Below, piece by piece: positions 36,485-43,191 of a stretch of DNA of 64,000 bases. The stretch's first letter is position 1. Each line of letters begins with the position of its first letter. The notes beneath the pieces are model-generated. The model did no database searches, was not told where the DNA came from, and worked only from the letters and a program-made list of their open reading frames with translations. Source of the stretch: Pseudolysinimonas_A sp049651805 (GTDB taxonomy: Bacteria > Actinomycetota > Actinomycetes > Actinomycetales > Microbacteriaceae). The position numbers and the translations under genes are program-made. The DNA lies in the NCBI RefSeq assembly GCF_049651805.1, contig NZ_JBASCU010000042.1, forward strand, positions 1 to 64,000, written 5' to 3'.

Positions 36485-36685
36485 TGCCAAAACCTCCTCG
36501 TCTTGGCCGGCAGCAATGCCGGATCTTGGTGACAATCGACGGACATGGGGAAGTCCGTCGACTGAATGTTAGCCTTCACAATTCCACCCGCGGCAAGAGC
36601 AAACAGGTCACAGTTTGATAACAGCCCGTCCGGAGTCTCCCGTAATTGCAGGGAACTGTTGTGAATGCGGCCGGGAGGTCAGACG

Positions 36686-36701
36686 AATGTGACATCACAT
36701 T
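36686..36701. promoter_or_regulatory. Palindrome in the ytfQ upstream region
   Basis: AATGTGA and TCACATT form a perfect 7-bp inverted repeat separated by CA, about 200 bp before ytfQ. The flanks also contain single TTGTGA/TCACAA-like half sites (e.g. 36659-36664 and 36706-36711). The 2-bp spacer does not fit a CRP/GlxR site (6 bp). The 256-bp gap 36485-36740 contains no gene that I can see. Confidence 0.5.
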
Positions 36702-36740
36702 GCCCTCACAATGGTCGGGACGGGTGACCTCGGCGCGACG

Positions 36741-37949
36741 CTAGCTCGGCTGGACAGGCACAGGCTCGGTGTCCGGAATCGGGCTCGCGTCGCGCCCACG
36801 CAGGTCGGGGAGCGCACGGCGGAAGATGACCGCGATGAGCACTGCGGCGGCCACCAGCACCGCGGCCGCCACGAACCCGCCGGTGGACCCGGCGGCGTCG
36901 ATGAGGAAGCCCGCGACGGCCGAGCCGAGTGCCGCCCCGAGCAGCTGGCCCGTGCCCACCCAGCCGTACGCCTCGGCGGTGTCGCTGAAGCGCACCGTGG
37001 CCGACACCGCGGCGAACATGACCGCGAGCGCGGGGGCGACGCACAAGCCGGCGATCACCAGCGCGGCCGAGATCGTCCAGAACTCGAACGCGAATACCGC
37101 GAAGATCGACCCGACCAGGATGACGGCCATCCGACGCGCGAGCGCCCACGGGCCGATGGGGAGGTGACCGAACGCGAGGCCGCCGGCGAGCGAGGCCAGC
37201 GCGAAGATGCCCAACACGAGGCCCGACTCAAGCCCCCCGTGATCGAACATCGACACGACCCCGGCTTCGATCGCGGCGAAGCACCCGACCAGCAGCACGC
37301 CGAGCACCGTGATGAGCAACACCGACGGCCTCGCGAGCACGACGCCGAAGCGGCGTTTCGACCGCGGGATGCGCACCCGGCCGACCTCGGGGCTGGAGAT
37401 GAACCAGATTCCACCCCCGACGAGGAAGACGAGCGACATGAGGATGCCCGCTGTCGACGACACCTGCGTCGCCACGAAAGTGACGATCACCGGGCCCGCG
37501 ATCCAGATGATCTCCTGGGCGCTCGCGTCGAGGGAGAACAGCGGCGTGAGCTGCCGACTGTTGACGACCTTCGGGTAGATCGTGCGCACCGCCGGCTGGA
37601 TGGGCGGATAGCTCAGGCCGCCCACGAGCGCGACCGCCATGAACCCCGGGATCGACAGCGGCGCGAACGCCAGCACGGCGAGCGCAGCAGCGCAGACGGA
37701 GCCGGTGAGGATGAGCACGGGGCGCATCGCCCAGGCCCCCATCCAGCGGCTGGTGAGCGGACCGGCGACCGCCTGGCCGATGCTCAGGCTCGCCAGCACC
37801 AGGCCGGCCACGCCGTACGAGTTGAAGATGCCCTCGACGTGGATGAGAAGGCCGAGCGAGAGCATCCCGCCGGGGAAGCGCGCCACCAATTGCGCGAAGA
37901 GCAGCCGGGCGATCCCCGGGTGGCGCAACAGCTCGGCGTACGTCTTCAC
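36741..37949 (-). CDS. MFS transporter
   Basis: 402 aa, 12 predicted membrane segments in two halves joined by a basic cytoplasmic loop (PRSKRRFG, residues ~195-202). N-terminus LFAQLVARFPGGMLSLGLL is typical of actinobacterial efflux-type MFS proteins. Substrate unknown. Same strand as the ytf operon but separated from it by 256 bp, so probably independent. Confidence 0.85.
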   Translation of the reverse strand: MKTYAELLRHPGIARLLFAQLVARFPGGMLSLGLLIHVEGIFNSYGVAGLVLASLSIGQAVAGPLTSRWMGAWAMRPVLILTGSVCAAALAVLAFAPLSIPGFMAVALVGGLSYPPIQPAVRTIYPKVVNSRQLTPLFSLDASAQEIIWIAGPVIVTFVATQVSSTAGILMSLVFLVGGGIWFISSPEVGRVRIPRSKRRFGVVLARPSVLLITVLGVLLVGCFAAIEAGVVSMFDHGGLESGLVLGIFALASLAGGLAFGHLPIGPWALARRMAVILVGSIFAVFAFEFWTISAALVIAGLCVAPALAVMFAAVSATVRFSDTAEAYGWVGTGQLLGAALGSAVAGFLIDAAGSTGGFVAAAVLVAAAVLIAVIFRRALPDLRGRDASPIPDTEPVPVQPS

Positions 37950-38010
37950 AGCCGACCAACACTACATCTCTCAGAGGCTCTGGTGAGGGTGTCGGAAGGG
38001 CCGGGTAGCT

Positions 38011-38056
38011 TGTGGAAACTGTGGAGAAGTCCGCGGACTTATCCACAATCTGTGGA
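38011..38056. promoter_or_regulatory. DnaA-box cluster upstream of nrdA
   Basis: TGTGGA or its complement occurs four times in 46 bp (38011-38016, 38020-38025, 38042-38047, 38051-38056). One of them is a perfect DnaA box, TTATCCACA (38039-38047). DnaA control of class I nrd genes is known in other bacteria. Confidence 0.55.
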
Positions 38057-38064
38057 CGACACGC

Positions 38065-38113
38065 CCACTAGATGTAGTGGTGGTGCACATGTCAGTACCC
38101 GGATATATAGTGA
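38065..38113 (+). promoter_or_regulatory. Tandem NrdR boxes
   Basis: Box 1 (38065-38080) is centred on CACTAGATGTAGTG, an inverted repeat close to the NrdR consensus. Box 2 (38098-38113) contains a perfect right half (TATAGTG). Their centres are 33 bp apart, about three helical turns, as expected for cooperative NrdR repression. The region between 38114 and the nrdA start carries the ribosome-binding site AGGAGGAG (38221-38228). Confidence 0.75.
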
Positions 38114-38236
38114 TCAAACCTCCCGGCCAGGGGGAGGGGTCACACGGCCGGGAAGCGGTCGTTTTTGAAGGATTTCGGCGACTCACGAGGTCGCGCAACG
38201 GGGACGTGCCGATGAGGCACAGGAGGAGCAGAGTAC

Positions 38237-40693
38237 GTGAGCATCACGGTCGTCAAGCGCAGCGGAGAGCGGGAGCCCTACGACGCGAACAAGATCAACC
38301 TCGCGATCGAACACGCGAGTGCCGGCCTTGACGAGAACATCACCTGGGTGACGCAGATCGCATCGGAGCTCGAGCTCACCCTGTTCGACGGCATCACCAC
38401 GCAGCAGCTCGACGAGGCCGTCATCCAGGTCGCCCTCCAGAACGTCAAGGACGACCCGCAGTTCGACACCGTCGCCGCCCGCCTGCTGCTGAAGACGATC
38501 TACAAGAGCGTGCTCGGCGACTACCAGACCGCCGCGGAGCTGAAGGCGCTCCACGCGCAGTACTTCCGCGCGAGCGTCATCCGGGGTGTCGAAGAGAAGC
38601 TGCTCGACCCGCGCTTCCCCGACCTGTTCGACCTCGACCGGCTCGCGGCCGCCCTCGAGCCGAGCCGCGACGAACTGCTCAAGTACATCGGCGTTGTCAC
38701 GCTCAACAACCGCTACGGCATCAAGGCCCGCAACGGCGAGCCGCTCGAGGTTCCGCAGTTCTTCTGGATGCGCATCGCAATGGGCCTCTCGCTCAACGAG
38801 GCCGACCCCACCACCGTCGCGATCGGCTTCTACGACAAGATGTCGAAGCTCGAGTACGTCGCCGCCGGCTCGACCCTGGTCAACGCGGGCACCGCGTTCC
38901 CGCAGCTCTCCAACTGCTTCGTCATGGAGATGCAGGACGACATCGAGAGCATCGCCAAGGGCGTGCGCGACGTCATGTGGCTCACCAAGGGCACCGGCGG
39001 CATCGGCCTCTCGGTCACCAAGCTGCGCGCGCAGGGATCGCCCATCCGCTCGAACAACACCACGAGCACCGGCCCGATCCCCTTCATGCACACGATCGAC
39101 TCGGTGCTGCGCGCGGTCAGCCGCGGTGGCAAGAAGTTCGGCGCGCTGTGCTTCTACATGGAGAACTGGCACCTCGACTTCCCCGAGTTCCTCGACCTGC
39201 GCCAGAACTCCGGCGACCCGTACCGGCGCACCCGCACCGCCAACACCGCGGTGTGGATTTCCGACGAGTTCATGAAGCGCGTGCAGAACGACGACGACTG
39301 GTACCTGTTCGACCCGCTCGAGGTCAGCGACCTCAACGAGCTCTACGGCGCCGCGTTCTCGAAGCGCTACGCGGAGTACGTCGTGATGGCCGAAGCCGGC
39401 GAGCTCGGCATGTTCAAGAAGATCGGCGCCCGCGAGCAGTTCAAGGCGATCCTGATCTCGCTGCAGACCACCAGCCACCCGTGGTTGACCTGGAAGGACA
39501 CGATCAACAACCGTGCCCTCAACAACAACACGGGCACGATCCACCTCAGTAACCTCTGCACCGAGATCTGCCTTCCGCAGGACGAAGAGAACATCTCGGT
39601 CTGCAACCTGGCCTCGATCAACCTGTCGACGCACCTCAAGCTCACTGCGCCCGATAAAGAGGGCAACGGGGGGCTCGGTTTCGACTGGGATCTCGTCGAG
39701 GCGAGCGCCCGCAGCGCCGTGCGGCAGCTCGACAACCTCATCGACATCACCGAGTCGTCGGTGGCGGAGGCCGACCACGCCAACCAGCAGAACCGGGCGA
39801 TCGGCCTGGGCGTCATGGGCTTCACGGATGTCGTCGAGAAGCTGGGCTTCTCGTACGAGTCCGAAGAGGCGTACGACCTCATGGACGAGATCATGGAGCA
39901 CGTCTCGTACGCGGCGATCGACGAGTCGGCCGACCTCGCCCGCGAGCGCGGCTCGTACAACAACTTCGCCGGGTCGCGCTGGTCGCAGGGCCTCGTGCCG
40001 TTCGACTCGATCGCGCTGACGGAGAAGGATCGCGGCATCGAGATCAAGGTCAACCGAAAGACCCGCCTCGATTGGGACGCCCTGCGCGCGAAGGTCAAGG
40101 GCGGCATGCGCAACGCGACCCTGATGGCGATCGCGCCGACGGCATCCATCGGTCTCGTCGCGGGCACCACGCCCGGTCTCGACCCGCAGTTCTCGCAGAT
40201 CTTCAGCCGCGCGACGAGCAATGGCAAGTTCCTCGAGGTGAACCGCAACCTCGTCGAGGCGCTGCAGGCGCGCGGACTGTGGGATTCGGTGCGTGAGCCG
40301 ATCCTGCGCAGCCAAGGCGACATCCAGAACATCGACGCGGTGCCGGATGACCTGAAGGCGGTCTACAAGACGTCGTTCCAGCTCTCGCCCTACTCGTTCC
40401 TCGAGGTCGCGGCGCGGGCGCAGAAGTGGATCGACCAGTCGATCAGCCGCAACATGTACCTCGAGACGCGCGACCTCGGCGACATGATGGACATCTACTA
40501 CGCGGCCTGGGAGCGCGGCGTGAAGACGACGTACTACCTGCACATGAAGCCGCGGCACACGGCCGAGCAGTCGACCGTCAAGGTCAACAAGAGTGAAGAC
40601 ATCCCGCAGAAGGCGGAAACCCCCACAGAGGGTGTTGCGGCAACGGCGACCACGTCGGCGCCGGCGCGGCGCGGGTTCGGGGGCCTCAAATGA
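38237..40693 (+). CDS. nrdA: Ribonucleoside-diphosphate reductase, alpha subunit (C-terminal redox tail missing)
   Basis: 818 aa. N-terminal ATP-cone (residues ~1-90, VVKRSGEREPYDANKI) for allosteric activity control. Catalytic Cys227 (LSNCFV), Asn439-Cys441-Glu443 (NLCTEI) and Cys456 (VCNLASIN) are all present, so the catalytic barrel is intact. It converts ribonucleotides to deoxyribonucleotides with the NrdB radical subunit. The chain ends in RRGFGGLK without the usual Cys pair that rereduces the active site. That pair is encoded by the overlapping ORF at 40690-40797. GTG start with AGGAGGAG at 8-bp spacing. DnaA and NrdR boxes lie upstream. Confidence 0.95.
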   Translation: MSITVVKRSGEREPYDANKINLAIEHASAGLDENITWVTQIASELELTLFDGITTQQLDEAVIQVALQNVKDDPQFDTVAARLLLKTIYKSVLGDYQTAAELKALHAQYFRASVIRGVEEKLLDPRFPDLFDLDRLAAALEPSRDELLKYIGVVTLNNRYGIKARNGEPLEVPQFFWMRIAMGLSLNEADPTTVAIGFYDKMSKLEYVAAGSTLVNAGTAFPQLSNCFVMEMQDDIESIAKGVRDVMWLTKGTGGIGLSVTKLRAQGSPIRSNNTTSTGPIPFMHTIDSVLRAVSRGGKKFGALCFYMENWHLDFPEFLDLRQNSGDPYRRTRTANTAVWISDEFMKRVQNDDDWYLFDPLEVSDLNELYGAAFSKRYAEYVVMAEAGELGMFKKIGAREQFKAILISLQTTSHPWLTWKDTINNRALNNNTGTIHLSNLCTEICLPQDEENISVCNLASINLSTHLKLTAPDKEGNGGLGFDWDLVEASARSAVRQLDNLIDITESSVAEADHANQQNRAIGLGVMGFTDVVEKLGFSYESEEAYDLMDEIMEHVSYAAIDESADLARERGSYNNFAGSRWSQGLVPFDSIALTEKDRGIEIKVNRKTRLDWDALRAKVKGGMRNATLMAIAPTASIGLVAGTTPGLDPQFSQIFSRATSNGKFLEVNRNLVEALQARGLWDSVREPILRSQGDIQNIDAVPDDLKAVYKTSFQLSPYSFLEVAARAQKWIDQSISRNMYLETRDLGDMMDIYYAAWERGVKTTYYLHMKPRHTAEQSTVKVNKSEDIPQKAETPTEGVAATATTSAPARRGFGGLK

Positions 40694-40797
40694 CCGGGCC
40701 ATTCGACACCTACGCGGCCGTCGCGGTCGACGCCGTCGGCGACTACGCGGTGCCGGTCGATCCGATGGACGACCTGCAGTGCGAGAGCTGCCAGTAA
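40690..40797 (+). CDS. Overlapping small ORF carrying the NrdA redox tail (CESCQ)
   Basis: 35 codons in the -1 frame relative to nrdA. It starts at an ATG in the ATGA overlap with the nrdA stop and ends in MDDLQCESCQ. The Cys pair (Cys31, Cys34), flexible acidic linker and length match the mobile C-terminal tail of class I NrdA proteins. Either it is made as a separate peptide by translational coupling, or it is joined to NrdA by frameshifting, or one base is missing in the assembled GGGGG run at 40677-40681. One added G there would fuse the two frames. Confidence 0.75.
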   Translation: MTGPFDTYAAVAVDAVGDYAVPVDPMDDLQCESCQ

Positions 40798-40814
40798 CGG
40801 AGCCTGGGCGGTCC

Positions 40815-40867
40815 ATCCGCGACTTTTCGTAGACAACGAGGGTCCATCCGCGCGAAAAGTCGCGGAT
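40815..40867. repeat. 53-bp palindromic repeat, copy 1
   Basis: ATCCGCGACTTTTCG (40815-40829) and its exact reverse complement (40853-40867) are separated by 23 bp that end in ATCCGCG, so a second, inner hairpin with CGCGGAT is possible. It lies between the NrdA tail and nrdB. The same layout recurs at 53439-53491. Confidence 0.8.
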
Positions 40868-40889
40868 AGACGAAGGAAGTGAAGCAGAC

Positions 40890-41888
40890 ATGGGAATTCT
40901 CGGCACCGGGATCAAGGAAGGGCTTCTGTTGAAGCCCGTCACCTACCAGTGGGCGATGGACCTGTACGACCAGGCGGTCGCCAACACCTGGTTCCCCAAC
41001 GAGATCCAGTTGGGCGAAGACATCGCCGACTTCAAGAAGATGACGGATGAGGAACGCCACGCGATCACGTTCCTCATGTCGTACTTCAACCCCAACGAGT
41101 TGCTCGTCAACAAGGCGCTCGCGTTCGGGGTCTACCCCTATATCAACGCTCCCGAGGCGCACCTCTACCTCGCGAAGCAGATGTGGGAGGAGGCGAACCA
41201 CTGCATGTCGTTCGAGTACGTGCTCGAGACGTTCCCGATCGACCGCAACGAGGCCTACAACGCGCACGTCGACGTGCCGTCGATGGCGCGCAAGGAGGAG
41301 TTCGAGGTCTCGTTCATCCGCCGCATGACCGAGGAGACCCTCGACATCACGACGACGGCGGGCAAGCAGGACTTCATCCGCAACCTCGTCGCCTACAACG
41401 TCATCCTCGAGGGCATCTGGTTCTACTCGGGCTTCATGGTCGCTCTGTCGTTCCGGCAGCGCAACCTGCTGCGCAACTTCGGGTCGCTCATGGACTGGGT
41501 CGTGCGCGACGAGAGCCTGCACCTGAAGTTCGGCATCAACCTCATCCTCACGGTACTCGACGAGAACCCCGACCTGCAGACGCCGGAATTCGCGAACGAG
41601 ATCCGCCAGATGATCCTCGACGCCGTCGAGATGGAGGAGCAGTACAACCGCGACCTGCTGCCGAACGGCATCCTCGGCCTCAACGCCAACTACATCAACC
41701 AGTACGTGAAGTACCTGGCCGACCGGCGGCTCGAAGAGCTCGGGTTCGACCCGGAGTACAACGTCACCAACCCCGCGAAATGGATGGCGACGGCCAACGA
41801 CACCCTGCAACTGGTGAACTTCTTCGAGTCGACGAACACCTCGTACGAATCCAACGCCTCCGCCTCGGGGGCGAAGAAGTCGGAGTAA
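40890..41888 (+). CDS. nrdB: Ribonucleoside-diphosphate reductase, beta subunit, class Ic type
   Basis: 332 aa ferritin-like radical subunit. Metal ligands Glu70, Glu101, His104, Glu174, Glu208 and His211 have the spacing of known R2 proteins (31, 3, 34 and 3 residues). The position of the radical Tyr (four after His104) is Phe108, and the first ligand is Glu rather than Asp. Both are hallmarks of class Ic proteins such as that of Chlamydia trachomatis, which use a Mn/Fe cofactor instead of a tyrosyl radical. ATG with GAAGGAAG upstream. It follows nrdA after the palindromic repeat. Confidence 0.93.
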   Translation: MGILGTGIKEGLLLKPVTYQWAMDLYDQAVANTWFPNEIQLGEDIADFKKMTDEERHAITFLMSYFNPNELLVNKALAFGVYPYINAPEAHLYLAKQMWEEANHCMSFEYVLETFPIDRNEAYNAHVDVPSMARKEEFEVSFIRRMTEETLDITTTAGKQDFIRNLVAYNVILEGIWFYSGFMVALSFRQRNLLRNFGSLMDWVVRDESLHLKFGINLILTVLDENPDLQTPEFANEIRQMILDAVEMEEQYNRDLLPNGILGLNANYINQYVKYLADRRLEELGFDPEYNVTNPAKWMATANDTLQLVNFFESTNTSYESNASASGAKKSE

Positions 41889-41907
41889 CCGGTCGTCTCG
41901 ATGAGAC

Positions 41908-41927
41908 GTATGGCAGCATGTATGGCA
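41908..41927 (+). promoter_or_regulatory. Direct repeat before VapBC-like genes
   Basis: GTATGGCA occurs at 41908-41915 and again at 41920-41927, a 12-bp period, overlapping the antitoxin start. Ribbon-helix-helix antitoxins often bind such paired sites to autorepress. Confidence 0.45.
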
Positions 41928-42139
41928 TGACGAAGACAACGGTCTATCTGCCGGACGATCTCAAGCGCGCGCTCGAGGCCGAAGCCGGTCGCCGGGGCAC
42001 CTCGGAGGCCGAAGTCATTCGCGACGCGATCAAGCACGCGGTCTCGGGCGTTGCACGTCGACCGCAGGGCGCCCTCTTCGCCGGACGCGAGCCGATTGCG
42101 GAGCGGGCCGATGAATTGCTCAACGGGTTCGGGGCGTGA
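41927..42139 (+). CDS. Ribbon-helix-helix antitoxin (VapB-like)
   Basis: 70 aa from the ATG at 41927 (an ATG at 41918 adds three residues). N-terminal ribbon-helix-helix (TTVYLPDDLKRALEAEAG, then TSEAEVIRDAIKHAV) and a C-terminal toxin-binding tail (FAGREPIAERADELLNGFG). It should bind its own promoter and neutralise the adjacent PIN toxin. GTGA overlap with the toxin gene. Confidence 0.85.
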   Translation: MTKTTVYLPDDLKRALEAEAGRRGTSEAEVIRDAIKHAVSGVARRPQGALFAGREPIAERADELLNGFGA

Positions 42140-42543
42140 TCGTCGACACGAGTGCGCTGCTCGCCTACTTCGACCGGAGTGAGCCGTCGCACACCGCGGT
42201 GACGGCGATCATCGAGTCGGCGAACGAGTCGCTTGTCGTGTCACCCTATGTCGTCGCGGAAGTCGACTACCTCGTTCTCACGCGGCACGGGAGTGCCGCC
42301 GAGCATGCGGTGCTTCGCGAACTGTCGTCGGGAGCGTGGCACCTCGCCGAGATGTCGGCGGATCGGGTGGCCGAGGCACTCGAGATCGTCGAGCGCTACG
42401 CCGACCAGCCGATCGGAGTGGCCGACGCGTCCAATCTCGTACTCGCCCGGGCGTATCGCACGAAGACCGTGGTCACGCTCGATCGTCGCCACTTTTCGGT
42501 GCTGCGATTTTCGGATGGCAGCGCGCCCGAGATTCGTCCGTAG
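42136..42543 (+). CDS. PIN-domain toxin ribonuclease (VapC-like)
   Basis: 135 aa PIN domain with the acidic metal-binding residues Asp4 (IVDTSALLAYFD), Glu42 (VVAEVDYL), Asp97 (VADASN) and Asp116 (LDRRHF), all intact. VapC toxins cleave tRNA or rRNA. GTG start in an overlap with the antitoxin stop, the standard TA layout. The pair sits directly after nrdB with no own intergenic gap beyond ~40 bp. Confidence 0.9.
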   Translation: MIVDTSALLAYFDRSEPSHTAVTAIIESANESLVVSPYVVAEVDYLVLTRHGSAAEHAVLRELSSGAWHLAEMSADRVAEALEIVERYADQPIGVADASNLVLARAYRTKTVVTLDRRHFSVLRFSDGSAPEIRP

Positions 42544-42555
42544 GCGCGGGTCGGG

Positions 42556-43104
42556 TCAGCGGGCGTCGGTGTCGCGGAGCAACTTGACGCGCAAGAGGGC
42601 GGCAACCGTGATGGCGTCGGTGATCCCGCCGTCCAGACACATCTCAAGCGCTTCATCGAACGGCACCACACGGCGCACCAGCTGTTCTGTACCCTCTGGC
42701 TCGGGCTCGCCGACCGTGAGGCCGGTCGCGAGCCAGATGATCGCGAGCTCGTCGGTGACCGAATTTGACAGGTCGAGTCGCAGGATCTCACGCCAGTCGC
42801 GTGCTTCAAGTCCAGCCTCTTCACGGAGCTCACGCTGGATACCGAGTAGCGGGTCGATTGCCGGGTCGCCGCCACCCTGCGGCAGCTCCCAGGAGTAGCG
42901 ATCCAACGGGTAGCGCCACTGGCCGATCAGGTGGACCCGGTCCTCGGCGTCGAGCGCGACCACGCCGAGCGCGACCGCCTTGAAGTGAACGGTGCCGTAG
43001 ATGCCCGGGTTGCCGTCGGGCCCGAGCACATCGTGGTGGACGACCGTGATCCAGGGATTGTCGTATCGGACCTCGCTCGCGAGGGTACGCCAGGGATTCT
43101 GCAC
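42556..43104 (-). CDS. Nudix hydrolase (ADP-ribose pyrophosphatase-like)
   Basis: 182 aa from the GTG at 43104, chosen because GGAGAG lies 6 bp upstream; another GTG six bases earlier is possible. Nudix box GGGDPAIDPLLGIQRELREEAGL (residues ~75-97) with the REXXEE core intact. The N-terminal NPWRTLASEVRYDNPW segment is typical of ADP-ribose/nucleoside-diphosphate-sugar pyrophosphatases. Convergent with the VapC gene. Confidence 0.88.
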   Translation of the reverse strand: MQNPWRTLASEVRYDNPWITVVHHDVLGPDGNPGIYGTVHFKAVALGVVALDAEDRVHLIGQWRYPLDRYSWELPQGGGDPAIDPLLGIQRELREEAGLEARDWREILRLDLSNSVTDELAIIWLATGLTVGEPEPEGTEQLVRRVVPFDEALEMCLDGGITDAITVAALLRVKLLRDTDAR

Positions 43105-43191
43105 GGTCACCTCTCCATCCTGCCCGTGGGAGGCAATCCTGCAGAATAGTTTCGAGATCGTCGCGTCCTACGCCTCAGACTCCATCCGTCG

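Noticed and set aside
36686..36701. CRP/GlxR binding site
   Set aside because: Half sites are right but the spacer is 2 bp instead of 6.
40677..40693. Programmed -1 frameshift site joining nrdA to the CESCQ ORF
   Set aside because: The bases before the stop (CTC AAA TGA) do not form a classic X XXY YYZ slippery heptamer, so frameshifting is kept only as an alternative in the finding.
38183..40942. A 919-codon open frame on the minus strand opposite nrdA
   Set aside because: It is antisense to a fully conserved nrdA, has Arg/Val/Glu-biased shadow composition and no ribosome-binding site or homology.
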